Shown piece after piece: positions 48,353-59,935 of a stretch of DNA of 64,000 nt (the first letter of the stretch is position 1; each line of letters begins with the position of its first letter). The DNA comes from Phymorhynchus buccinoides (taxonomy: Eukaryota > Mollusca > Gastropoda > Neogastropoda > Raphitomidae), in assembly GCA_017654935.2 (NCBI GenBank), contig CM065711.1:30775536-30839535 (forward strand), given 5' to 3'. The position numbers were made by a program, and so were the translations under genes. Under the pieces are notes generated by a model. The model had not been told where the DNA came from, searched no databases, and saw only the letters and a program-made list of their open reading frames with translations.

Positions 48353-48507
48353 AACCCCTTCAGTGCCGCCTATCAGTTGCGCATGCGCCACCGGTTTTCC
48401 ATGCAATTTTTTAATGCGGCAAAATCGCTACTTAGCGCTGACGCATCTATACGTCGGTAGCATCATGGAGGACATATATGTACGTCGTCGGCACTGAAGA
48501 GGTTAAG
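48353..48507. mobile_element. piggyBac-like MITE
   Basis: AACCCCTTCAGTGCCG at 48353 and CGGCACTGAAGAGGTTAA ending at 48507 are inverted copies with one mismatch. About 155 bp. Confidence 0.75.
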
Positions 48508-48803
48508 TTTGGTTAAAAACAAAAACAATTTGTTATGAAGTAACAATAAACGATTCAATAACATTTGGAGTTAATTTAGAAGGCTTTTTTTTTATTATTA
48601 TAAAGGGGATCTTTTTACTTACATTTTTGGTAAGAAAAGGGGGATGTGCGTTTTCGCATTACAATCTGTAAATTGCGTTGACTTGTACTCACAGAAAAGT
48701 CTCTTACGATTTAAATGTCCATTTTGAGAAATAGCGCGAACCTGATCACAAATCATACACATTACACTGTGTTAACCCCTTGTTAACTGCGCTAACAACA
48801 TTG

Positions 48804-49800
48804 TGTTAACCCCTTCCCTGCCAGCCCATGTCTACTCAGTGCTGTGTCATTGATGATGTCACAAGTCTGGAATGCAAGTTTTTGTTCTATAACAATCAGG
48901 AGGGATACATCTTCAAACCATTTTCCCAGATCAAGTCTTATTTTTTACAGGGACATATCTTCAAACCATTTTTCCAGATCGAGTCTCTTATTTTTTACAG
49001 GGACATATCTTCAAACCATTTTCCCTGATGGAGTCTGTTATTTTTTACAGGGACATATCTTCAAACTATTTTTCCAGATCGAGTCTCTTATTTTTTACAG
49101 GGACATATCTTCAAACCATTTTCCCTGATGGAGTCTGTTATTTTTTACAGGGACATATCTTCAAGCTATTTTCCCTGATCAAGTCTGTTATTTTTTACAG
49201 GGACATATCTTCAAACCATTTTCCCTGATCAAGTCTGTTATTTTTTACAGGGACATATCTTCAAGCTATTTTCCCTGATCAAGTCTGTTATTTTTTACAG
49301 GGACATATCTTCAAGCTATTTTCCCTGATCAAGTCTGTTATTTTTTACAGGGACATATCTTCAAACCATTTTCCCAGATCAAGTCTGTTATTTTTTACAG
49401 GGACATATCTTCAAACTATTTTCCCAGATCAAGTCTGTTATTTTTTACAGGGACATATCTTCAAACTATTTTCCCAGATCAAGTCTGTTATTTTTTACAG
49501 GGACATATCTTCAAGCTATTTTCCCAGATGGAGTCTGTTATTTTTTACAGGGACATATCTTCAAGCTATTTTCCCAGATCGAGTCTCTTATTTTTTACAG
49601 GGACATATCTTCAAGCTATTTTCCCTGATGGAGTCTGTTATTTTTTACAGGGACATATCTTCAAACCATTTTCCCAGATCGAGTTATTTTTTTACAGGGA
49701 CATATCTTCAAACCATTTTCCCAGTTCTAGTCTCTTCATTTTTTCTACAATGAAGGAAAGATAATTTTGCAATTTTCCACCGACAGTGAAGGGGTTAAAA
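48804..49800. mobile_element. MITE-like frame enclosing a tandem array
   Basis: TTAACCCCTTCCCTGCC near 48806 faces GACAGTGAAGGGGTTAA ending at 49798. These are the inverted termini of the same family as the other TTAACCC MITEs, with the 50-bp array between them. The right end is also unit 1 of the 57-bp repeat. Confidence 0.5.
48898..49735 (+). repeat. 50-bp tandem array, about 17 copies
   Basis: Unit TTTTTTACAGGGACATATCT, then TCAA(A/G)C(C/T)ATTTTCCC(A/T)GAT and (C/G)(A/G)AGTCT(G/C)TTA. Steps of exactly 50 bp from about 48950 to 49650, with a shorter last unit. Reading frames across it repeat every 150 bp and are not genes. Confidence 0.95.
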
Positions 49801-51478
49801 ACTGCACATTCTGCTCAATAATCTCACCATTGTTCTCTGACAGTGACGAGGTTAAAAACTGCACATTCTGCTCAATAATCTCGCCATTGTTCTCCGACAG
49901 TGACGAGGTTAAAAACTGCACATTCTGCTCAATAATCTCGCCATTGTTCTCCGACAGTGATGGGGTTAAAAACTGCACATTCTGCTCAATAATCTCACCA
50001 TTGTTCTCCGACAGTGAAGGGGTTAAAAACTGCACTTTCTGCTCCTTGTGTATATTCCGGACATGTCTCTGTAAATTACCCACCAATGTGAAAGCTAAGG
50101 GGCAGTGAGGACAGCTGTGAGGTTTCTCTCCTGTGTGAGTCAAACGATGTAGTCTGAGTTTGCTGAACAGGTAAAAACGTTTCCCGCAGTCTGGACACAA
50201 GTGGGGTTTAATTCCGGTGTGGGTCAGACGATGCGCTGTTAGAGAACTGGACTGGGTAAAGCCTTTCCCACAGGCTGAACACACATGAGGTTTCTTTCCT
50301 GTGTGGGTCAGACGATGCTGCACTAGATAACTGTTGTAGGCAAAGTCTTTTCCACAGTCTGGGCACACGTGTGGTCTTTTTTTAGTGTGGTTTCTCATGT
50401 GCATAGTAAGCGTTTCTCACAAAAAGCTTTCCCACAGATATCACATGCAAAGGGTTTATCGTGTGTATGAGCTATCCCAATATGATACTTCAAAATACTT
50501 GCCTGATTGAAATCACGGTCGCAGTGGGGACACTTGTATGGCCTCTCCCCAGTGTGGATAATCTTGTGCCTCGACAGGTTTCCATTAGATGGAAAACCCT
50601 TGTTGCAAATGTTACACACAAATGGTTTAAGACCGCTATGTATCAGCTTATGCATTTTCAACCGTGAAGCCAGATTGAACCTCTTGCTGCACACTTCACA
50701 CAAATAATGTTTCTGGTTACCATGCGTCAGTTTGTGCGACTTTAAACTTGATGCCTGGAAAAAGCTCTTGCTGCATATATCACAAACAAATGGTTTGACA
50801 CCAGTATGAATCCGATTGTGTGCCCTCAGTACTGCTAATGTGTAATGAGACTTTCCACAGACCTCGCACATAAAACGCCTTTCCCTACTATGCATCAGTT
50901 TGTGAGACCTCAGTTGCGAAAATGTATAAAACCTCTTGTCGCATATATCACACACAAATGGTTTGACACCACTATGAATCAGTTTGTGCTTTTCCAGTCC
51001 TGCGGCTGTACAAAAAAGCTTACCGCAAACTTCACATTTGTCGTCTGTTCGTAACCTCTGCATCTTTATTCCTAGTATCCTTTTTATCCACTTTCTTTTT
51101 CGTTTTCGTCTTCCTGAGTTTTCCCACTCGTTTGGCAATGTCAGTGTTTGTAAACGCGTCACATTTGTTGTATCTTTTGGTGCAAACACTGCAGTTTTTA
51201 GGATTAGACGACTCAGGCAAAACATCGCATTTGTCAGGTTTAGACGACTCGAGCAAAACATTGCATTTGTCAGGCTTAGACTACTCAGCAAAACAGGCTT
51301 TGACGATCCGTGAACACCACATCACATCTTCTCCATTGAACTGACGCATGTGGAGTTCCAAACTGCTGGCAGCACAACGCAGCAGAAGCAGTCGAAAGCA
51401 CATATGAATACGACTTCTGTTCCGATACAGCCATACCCTGAAGTCTTGTAAGACTTGGCTGTGCTGTGCTGTATACAC
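49745..51478 (-). pseudogene. C2H2 zinc-finger gene with 12 fingers, frame broken
   Basis: Probable DNA- or RNA-binding nuclear protein. On the - strand: an N-terminal block (51478-51284; CFRLLLLRCAASSLEL) shared with the locus at 56.2 kb; short SSKPDKCDVLPE-type repeats; a Cys and Lys-rich linker (KKKVDKKDTRNKD); then fingers 1-12 of the CX2C-X12-HX3H type with TGEKP-like linkers between about 51030 and 50050; and a tail made of 19-residue repeats to the stop at 49745. Three breaks: TAG at 51281-51283 where sister units have TCG, a frame change near 51035-51055 just before finger 1, and another at about 50395-50404 within finger 8. Whether these are real decay or base-calling errors cannot be told here. 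No exact family member is recognised. Confidence 0.85.
49780..50040 (-). repeat. 57-bp tandem repeat coding the zinc-finger tail
   Basis: ACTGCACATT recurs at 49801, 49858, 49915 and 49972, with a fifth partial unit at 50029, so the period is exactly 57 bp = 19 codons. On the - strand each reads NVQFLTPSLSENNGEIIEQ with few changes. Each unit contains TTAACCCCTTCACTGTCGG, the MITE terminus. Confidence 0.92.
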
Positions 51479-51892
51479 CGAGGGCCAATCTGTGAGTCTT
51501 CCTCTGTGGGACTTTGCTGGTTCTGACCTCTGTGAGGCACAAAAGATTTCAAGACTGCCTGAAAATTCATTTCACAAAGCATGGTTCCCCTATTTAATGC
51601 TGCTTTCTCGATCATCACTTACTACATACCTTTCAACAAAAACAAAAACTGATAGTCCATGTTTAGCTTTTGACCATCGATCTCATAGATCTACGGGGGG
51701 ATATAACAAATGGCACCCCTATGCCGTGCGTCCCAGTAGACATTAATTTGCTTTCCATTTCATCTTTCCCAAATGAAATTCAACTTTCTAATTTCAATGA
51801 ACATATTTTTTTGTCTCCAAAACAGGACTGCAAAGTCAGTCCCAGTCATTACTGTCTGTGAAATGGCGAGACTACAAATGCCTGTATTACCA

Positions 51893-52200
51893 GCCGCCGT
51901 GGTGTAGTGGTTAGTATCGCGGACTACTGGCTGGGAGGTCACGGATTCGAATCTCATATCAGAGGCGAGGTTTTTTTTTGTCCTGGACCGACTCCTACCC
52001 AGAGTTGAGTGGCTATGGGCTCAATGGGAAGAAATGAAACCACGCAGTCGAGCTTCATCCGCTTTTAACGGATGTGATTCTGAGAGTGTTGCTCTAATTT
52101 TGTGACCAACACTGCAGGTGTCTGTAGGTCTCATGCCTGGTTAACGCCGGGATATCATAATGAAAGGAAGCGTAGAATACAGCCCTGTCATGCAGTCTCA
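51893..52200 (+). repeat. tRNA-derived SINE
   Basis: GTGGTGTAGTGGTTAGTATC (A-box) and CACGGATTCGAATCTC (B-box) are spaced as in a tRNA. A body with GAGTTGAGTGGCTATGGGC and GCTTCATCCGCTTTTAACGG follows. Not a functional tRNA: the acceptor ends do not pair fully. Confidence 0.7.
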
Positions 52201-52299
52201 GACCGATAACGGAACTCCATAGCATCATCATCATCATCGTTATCATCGGCCTCATTTTTCCATCAATCATAAAATTAAAAAATGTCTCAAATTCTGTGG

Positions 52300-52765
52300 C
52301 TTTTACATGCCTTGCTCTCGTGGTGACCTCAGTTTCGGGTTCCAATCCAATCTATGCCTTGGTGCGTGTGGGTCAAAGTCATGGGGATCAGTGTGTTGTG
52401 GGGAGCTGTCGGTGGACGGTCATGTTGGCACCCTCGGAGGAGGACCTAACTCACGCTGACTCCGCTACTAATAGAATAGTGTCGTCAGTAGGGGGCTTTA
52501 TATTTGGTGGTGTCCTGAACAGGCTCCGCTGGACTCCACCGAAGTGACTCAGCAGAAGTGCAGTGTCTCCTCAGTTGGTTGCCTCCTGACGGCCTAACAT
52601 ATATTCTCTCCCCTTGGACTGCTGGTTTCGGTTTCTGCGACTTGAACAAACCCTGGTGTAGCTGCGAATTGGGATTCGGAATGAGCGCGTGGGAGCAACG
52701 CCTACGTACAGCCCAGAAGATGGGACAGCAAAATAAAATAATAAAAAATAAATAAAAAAATGCCG
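52300..52765 (+). repeat. SINE-like repeat with (AATA)n tail
   Basis: GTGGTGACCTCAGTTTCGGGTTCCAATCC has a B-box-like end. The body runs to GGATTCGGAATGAGCGCGTG and an A-rich (AATA)n tail at 52732-52760. Confidence 0.55.
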
Positions 52766-52934
52766 TTGCTCTAGCTTTTACCTGGCCTTCATTTCTGAGG
52801 GGCTAGCAAATTTAGCCCAGAAAAGCTAGCAAAGACCAGTGAAAATGCCGCACTGAATGGCCGTCAATCGACTGCATGGTATCATCATCATATAGCAAAA
52901 AGCAATTGTCCGTGTGTGTGTGTGTTGGTGTGTG

Positions 52935-53560
52935 TCTGAAACACAAAACGGGCTTATAACTCCACGTTTTTTTTCGACCAAATCGCTTCAAATTTGCTTG
53001 AGGCCCTAATGGACGATGGCCACGGCCACGATGCGCCGTGTCATTTGCGCGTTTGGCAAATGCTCGAAACGCATATCCGTCGGCCTCTCGGCGCCCGATC
53101 TCCGGCATTTCTGGACCGATTGCCTTCAAATGTGGCAGTATGTGACCGTGACGGTGACTAATCGATGTGCCCAACGGAGATCGTATCGATTCTAAACGCA
53201 TGCCTATACGCCGCTTCACCTTTTCACAAAATGACTCCAGCGTTTCGCTTCAAATTTGCTGTCCGGCTTGCTGTGGCCGTGGCAAGCTGGCACAAATTTG
53301 AAGAGAACCGGTATAGCGCGTCACCTCTCAGAGCACGCCAACGGGAAACGGGCTAAATCTCCACCTGTTTCTTAAACCGAATCGCTTCAAATTTCCTGTA
53401 CTCAGCGGTACCATTGCTTGGCCGTTACCAGTGCTTGGCGTTACCGTTACTATGCGTTGTCGTTTTACTAGGAGAGCGCATCACTCCTCCGAGCAGCGCC
53501 ACGGGAAACGGCCTATAACTCGCCTTTTTTCTTAACCGAAGCTCTTCAAATTTGCTTACT
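52935..53560 (+). repeat. Degenerate tandem repeat, three to four copies
   Basis: AAACGGGC-TA..ACTCC...ACCGAATCGCTTCAAATTTGC recurs near 52946, 53345 and 53512, with a partial unit at 53240. Diverged. Confidence 0.7.
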
Positions 53561-54130
53561 TAGGTGGCGGGGGTAGTATAACGATAGTGAAGAAGATGGA
53601 AGGAGGGAGAGAGGCAAAGTAATAATAATATTTCGCGTACCGGCCAACGTACTCAGATTACCAGTAGGTTGCGTTCAGTACGGTGCATTGCCAGTACTAG
53701 GCGTTTTGTGCTAGTCATATAGTAAACAAGCCGTGGCCCTCTGCGACGCCTTGAACTTTAACCTCGCACTCTGTCCTATGGACGCATTCTAATACTTTGA
53801 TCTCGATCTGTGATTTTAACCTTTTGACCTAAACAAAAACTGATATGTCCTGCTTTGCCAAGTCCCCATGCAGTTTGCAGCCACATTCGTAAAAAAAATC
53901 TCTTTAGTAGTTTAAGTGCTACAGCGTGATCACCTAACCAAACCCAATTTTTGATCTTTGACCTGATCCGTGGCTGTCTGTTGTTCGAATCTATATTATG
54001 TGTTTTATTCAGATAAAGTAGTCTTTAACAGCCTACACTATGATAAAATGAATGTTTGTATGTTTAGCCTGTACAGTATTGGTATTAGGTATTGGTACTT
54101 TATAGTCACAGAGGCGTCCTCTGTGAAATT
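53560..54130. other. Intergenic, nothing firm
   Basis: Repeat-like CTTTGACCT/GATCTTTGACCTGATC motifs only. Confidence 0.45.
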
Positions 54131-54139
54131 CGGCTTGCT

Positions 54140-54250
54140 CCACTGGAGAGCACGTCGCAGCCAGAGGCGCGCCACCCCAATACTTTTTTTTTTTTTTTGC
54201 TTGCGATTTTGTCACCTGATGAGGGAGGGGAGTACTCGAGGCTTGTAAGT
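54140..54250 (-). repeat. SINE fragment
   Basis: CGCCACCCCAATAC(T)n GCTTGCGATTTTGTCACCTGATGAGG matches the 3' body of the SINE at 30390-30950 (CGCCACCCATTTTG...GCATGCGATTTTGTGTGACTGATGAGG). Confidence 0.65.
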
Positions 54251-54534
54251 ACCCCACTGCAATCTCTCTGATATTATGCACCTGCATGTAGACTTCGTTT
54301 TTCTGTCAACAGCGCAAATAATTGGAGTTCAGATGTGCTCACTGTTTGGAAAGGTTTGAATGTTCAAAAACGTCATAGTCATAAGTGGTATACCCTGTGT
54401 GTGTTAATATGATAAATGGCTTTTTGTGATGTCCAACGAACAATTATGCTGTCCATTTTTACTTCTTGAAATACAAACAAGTAGTCATAACAATAACTGA
54501 TATTTATCATACCACTGATTTTTTCCATATCTCG

Positions 54535-54626
54535 TCTCTCTCTCTCTCTCTCCCTATCTTTCTCTCTCTCTCGTCTCTCTCTCTCTCTCTCCTCTCACCA
54601 CACCCACACACACACACACACACACA
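54535..54626. repeat. (CT)n then (CA)n microsatellite
   Basis: CT at 54535-54597 and CA at 54600-54626; a smaller C/CT tract lies at 54839-54890. Confidence 0.92.
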
Positions 54627-54899
54627 GATCACTTTTTTTAATATGAGAAAATACGTATTTAATCCGCCGGAATTCACACTTCCCCTGTCATTCAAAAAAA
54701 TGCAAACGAAAACAATCATGTTAACTGCTTTCTTATCAGTTTTGAACACCAGAACACACACTACCAATTATGCTGTCCATTTTTTACTTCCAAAAACAAT
54801 AGTCATAACAGATAACTGATATTTATTCGTACACTACCTCCCCCCCCCCCCCTCACTCTCTCCCCCTCTCTCTCTCACACACACACTCACGGGGCATTC

Positions 54900-55632
54900 C
54901 GGCGCGCATGCGTACACACAGATCAACTTCTTTACATGAAAAATAAGTATTAAATGCTGAAGTCACAAGTCCCTGTGTCACTGTCGCATCAATTCAATAG
55001 TCAGACAGACGTAAAAGTTAAATACGATTTAATGAAGAACACAAAATGAAGTATGAATAACGCCGTCAACTTATAATCAGAATACATCACACTACAGTGA
55101 GTAAAATAAAGAAATAAATGGATTTGTACTGCACAACACATACACTAAGAACCACAGATCATTGATTGGTACATAAATTAAGTTGAGCAGTTGGAGCGGA
55201 AGTAACAATTTGTTTACATAAACTACGTAACACTGAAGAAAATAAAGTTTGTGAAGTGTCTTAAAACTGTTTGTAAGTTCATATTTGTTTCATAAACAGA
55301 TGATATGAATGTTTATGAGCAACAATAAAAGAAAATAAACAATAATTTAAAAACGAGAGTGAGTTAACAACAAAACGATCGTTTAAAAATATACCAAATA
55401 AAAAATATGGATTGGACTTATTATGTGACCTTTACACCCTGTCTTCAAAAATGCAAACGGAAAGCATATCATTTTTAACCCAAACATCCAACTAAAATCA
55501 TTAAGAATTTAAAAAAATCACACACTTCATTAATAAATCCATATATCACCCAATTCAGTGCAGAGATATGGTTGTTGCTCTGAAGGGTCTGTGAAGCGTG
55601 TCATGCACACTCGTCAAAGACAGATTTTAGAA
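54900..55632. other. AT-rich intergenic, possible 3' UTR of next locus
   Basis: No gene seen. It lies directly 3' of the zinc-finger locus on the - strand, so part may be its 3' UTR. Confidence 0.4.
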
Positions 55633-56340
55633 TTACTTGTTTGCCTGACATCTGTCTTTCTTGTGACGTCTGAGACTTTGTCGATGTTTGAAGTGTGCAT
55701 GACATGCTCCACAGACAAACGAGGCTTCGCTGTCGTGTGCATAAGCATGCAGTGCTAGATTTCTCTTTGAAGCAAAGGTCTTTGCGCATTTCTCACATTC
55801 ATATGTAGGCCTATCTGTGTTGGCGCGTTCATTTGCCTTGCACTCATGTCTTCTCATACCTCTTGGGTTTGAAAACACCACTTGACAATCTGGGCAGCGG
55901 AAAGGTTTGAGGTTTGAGTGTTTGTTGACACGGGACATGAAATCACAGTTACTGTTTGTTTGATACTCGCAAAAAGTGCATTTGTATTTTCAGCCACCTT
56001 GGAAATCATTCTGACGTCTTCGATGGGTATTCAGACTTGACAGCAAAAGTTTTCCCACACTCTGGGCACTAATTCTTTGGTCCATCGCGTACTGGGGCAG
56101 AGGTTAAAGGTCCACTACGTGATGTGTCCACTTCCACCTCGGCACTAATATCCAACACGCTAATCTCAATCGCAGAAAGCTCCATCTGCAGCAGAAAACG
56201 AAAGCAGTTGGCCACTATTTGTACTTCATTGCTCTTCTGAAAAAGAATATTTTCTACAATCTCCTTCCACCTCGGTCTCCTATCATATGACAACAGTGGT
56301 ATAGGCGAGCAGCCAGCACACAATGGAAATGGTACAGGCG
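55633..56340 (-). pseudogene. Second C2H2 zinc-finger locus, frame broken
   Basis: On the - strand: an N-terminal segment (56340-56072) with RPRWKEIVENILFQ and CFRFLLQMELSAIEIS, alike in pattern to the block in the 51.4 kb gene; TAG at 56069-56071; CPECGKTFA, then a one-base frame change near 56045 into SSLNTHRRR; TGA at 55990-55992; then an intact stretch with YKCTFCEYQ and three more C2H2 fingers (RCPDCQVVF..H, YECEKCAKTF..H, FVCGACHAHF..H) ending at 55633. It would be a five-finger protein, shorter than its neighbour. No start ATG is obvious in the first segment, which may begin at a splice site. Confidence 0.75.
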
Positions 56341-57185
56341 CGCATCCAGCCTGGGTACTGGCGCGCAGCCAGTGAAACTGCAGGTTTAAAATGTATTATT
56401 ACCGATTTTGCTAAAAGCTGGAAATATTCAGGACTGAAATGTTTATCGGATAGATTGACCGTTCTGCACCGTCAATATGACGCTCCTGTATTTCTTAGAA
56501 ACAGGTTAAATTTCACGTTGAAGATGACAGAGGTAAGATTTGTCATTAGATCTACGCATGCTTTTGGCAATATCCCGACTAAAAAGCAAGTAATTGATAC
56601 AAATTGGGGTGCCTACGTTTGCAGCAATATCTCAGAAATTACAGATACACTACTCATCGTTAGATATGTCCAGATACATAATTGACAAGCTTTTTTCTCA
56701 CGAACTCTTACCTTCCGTGCACTCCGTACAGGCATTTAGAAGCGTGCAGCCTTCGTATAGGCGTTAGAAGTGTGCAGCCGTCGGGCTGGGGTGTAACCTA
56801 TCTTTGCTAAATATCGGTTAGCTTTCCCTGTATTTCAGAAACTCGTCTCAGGGACATACAGGGCTGCAACCTAATTTGTGAATCAGGGAAAACGATCTCA
56901 AATCAGGGACACCGCCTGATTTTCATGGACTTTTAATAATGATCAAAAATTTAGTACAGTTCCCCCCACAACTTGACATAACAATGGAGCACATCATCCT
57001 ACCACCAGACTTATCGAAAACACACGCACAATTTTCACAAAAGCGAAGTTTCACAAGTTATTACGGGAACATGAAAGGCCATTTTTACCATGTCTGTCTC
57101 TCCAAAATCACGAACGCTTTGAAACTTTTTTCTTCTTAGAGGACCATCATCTCACACGACCGTTTAGACGCGAATTTGTTTCACC
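56341..57185. other. Intergenic, nothing firm
   Basis: A 120-codon frame at 56323-56685 (+) has no recognised domain. GCGCGCA(T/G)CCAGC near 56338 and GTGCAGCC(T/G)TCG near 56745-56785 recur in short repeats. Confidence 0.4.
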
Positions 57186-57189
57186 TTGA

Positions 57190-57265
57190 CTAAACTGGCT
57201 ACAACAGCCCAATGAAAATTTGGCTACAACAGCCAAAGCCAATTTGGCTACAACAGCCATATGAG
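57190..57265. repeat. Short palindromic repeat, three copies
   Basis: TTGGCTACAACAGCCAA, itself a 6-bp stem with a 5-bp loop, occurs at about 57219 and, nearly, at 57195 and 57244. Confidence 0.8.
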
Positions 57266-57590
57266 AATTGATTTCACACTGAATATTTAACCAATCAGAA
57301 TAACTCTCTGTAAAGACGTTGATAGCGTATGCCAACGATAGGCGCACCATGATCTGTGGCGTGAACGAAACCTAGCGCGCGACGTAAGCGGTAACGGGCG
57401 GAAAAATGGCAAGGCTTCCAACGATTGTATCATTTTCCGGGACGGTCATTCAAAAATCGAAAACGTGACGGGTCCATGCCTTTTCGCAAAAATCTGGACA
57501 AATCGGCTTACGAAGGATAGTTTTGGATCCCTGGACATATATTCCATGAGGGCTTCAATCATGTTAGAGAGACCACAGATTTAACCCTTT

Positions 57591-57805
57591 CACCGCCAAT
57601 GTCGCTTTTTTGGCACCACAATTATGGTCCACTCTGTCATTAAAACTCTGAATCAGGTCTTTCTTCAATAATATTGTGTTCCTAACTTTGGGCAGTAACG
57701 ATTGATCCTATTCTAATGTGTCACAGGAAATCCCACAGATTGCAGATCAAATCTTTTTCTGGAACAATACATTTTATGGAAAATCTTTGGTTCAAAGAGG
57801 GTTAA
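57591..57805. mobile_element. piggyBac-like MITE with TTAA at both ends
   Basis: TTAACCCTTTCACCGCC at 57591 and GGTTCAAAGAGGGTTAA ending at 57805. Inside, TGTGTCACAGGAAATCCCAC resembles 13758-13777, so a further relic probably lies near 13.7 kb. Confidence 0.65.
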
Positions 57806-57889
57806 GATAAAATATTAAAACTAATAGCTTTCAGCAAGAACAGTTCACAGTAGAGCCTTGCCCGTCCTATAACCGATTCATCTTTCTCT

Positions 57890-58500
57890 CCATTTGCACT
57901 CTCTCTCTTCCCTCTCTTCCTCCTCCCCTCTCTCTCTCTCTCTCCCCCACTCTCTCTCTCTCTCTTCGCTCATGGAAACGACCTCCCTCTCTCTCCTCCC
58001 CCACTCTCTCTCTCTCTCTTCCTCTTTCCCTCCCTCCCTCTCTCCTCCCCCACTCTCTCTCTCTCTTCCGCTTTCCCTCCCTCCCTCTCTCTCTCCCCCA
58101 CTCTCTCTCTCTCTTCCTCTTTCCATCCCTCCATCTCTCTCTCCCCCTCTCTCTCTCTCTTCCTCTTGCCATCACCTCCTCTCTCTCCCCACTCTCTCTC
58201 TTCTCTTCCTCTTCCCTCCTCCCTCTCTCTCTCGCGCGCACGCTCTCTCTCTCTTCCTCTTTCCATCCCTCCCTCTCTCCCCCACTCTCTCTCTCTGTTC
58301 CTCTTTCTCCTCCCCTCCCTTCTCCTCTCTCCCCACTCTCTTCCTCTTTCCCCCTCCCTCCCTCTCTCTCTTCCCACTCTCTCTCTCTCTGTTTCCTCTT
58401 TCCCTCCCTCCCTCTCTCTCTCCCCACTCTCTCTCTCTCTTCCTCTTTTCCCTCCCTCCCTCCTCTCTCTTCCCACTCTCTCTCTCTCTTCTCTTTCTTA
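57890..58500. repeat. (CT)n with C-rich period, to gap
   Basis: Over 600 bp of CT repeats arranged in a loose 55-65 bp higher-order unit (CTCTTCCTCTTTCCCTCC...CCCCACTC). Confidence 0.93.
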
Positions 58501-59000
58501 NNNNNNNNNNNNNNNNNNNNNNNNNNNNNNNNNNNNNNNNNNNNNNNNNNNNNNNNNNNNNNNNNNNNNNNNNNNNNNNNNNNNNNNNNNNNNNNNNNNN
58601 NNNNNNNNNNNNNNNNNNNNNNNNNNNNNNNNNNNNNNNNNNNNNNNNNNNNNNNNNNNNNNNNNNNNNNNNNNNNNNNNNNNNNNNNNNNNNNNNNNNN
58701 NNNNNNNNNNNNNNNNNNNNNNNNNNNNNNNNNNNNNNNNNNNNNNNNNNNNNNNNNNNNNNNNNNNNNNNNNNNNNNNNNNNNNNNNNNNNNNNNNNNN
58801 NNNNNNNNNNNNNNNNNNNNNNNNNNNNNNNNNNNNNNNNNNNNNNNNNNNNNNNNNNNNNNNNNNNNNNNNNNNNNNNNNNNNNNNNNNNNNNNNNNNN
58901 NNNNNNNNNNNNNNNNNNNNNNNNNNNNNNNNNNNNNNNNNNNNNNNNNNNNNNNNNNNNNNNNNNNNNNNNNNNNNNNNNNNNNNNNNNNNNNNNNNNN
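58501..59000. other. Assembly gap (500 N)
   Basis: Exactly 500 N between CT and CA repeats, a place where assembly commonly fails. Confidence 1.
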
Positions 59001-59019
59001 CTCTATTGCTCAGACACTC

Positions 59020-59737
<718 letters not shown>

Positions 59738-59935
59738 AGTTCGACGACACGTTTACTTTATCTCTCTCTTTTCTCTCTTGCGAATGTTATGTGTCATTAT
59801 AACCCCTTCCCCCAGCCTCCCTATGATACGAACAGAAGGCCTATTCATTAATATATGTTTGAGTTGAATTGTTTTAATTGAATCTCTTTCTCTTTGTGTC
59901 TCCCTCTGCCTCTGTGTCTCTGTCTCTCTCTCTCT

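Noticed and set aside
48898..49735. CRISPR-like array
   Set aside because: There are no unique spacers; the whole unit repeats, and this is an animal genome.
48844..49764. Repetitive protein from the 50-bp array
   Set aside because: Fifty is not a multiple of three and the frames are short and on the strand opposite the zinc-finger gene.
51893..51970. Functional tRNA gene
   Set aside because: A and B boxes are good but the ends do not pair and a SINE body follows.
57867..58476. Long Arg/Glu or Ser/Leu frames beside the second gap
   Set aside because: Composition of CT/AG repeats; some run through N bases.
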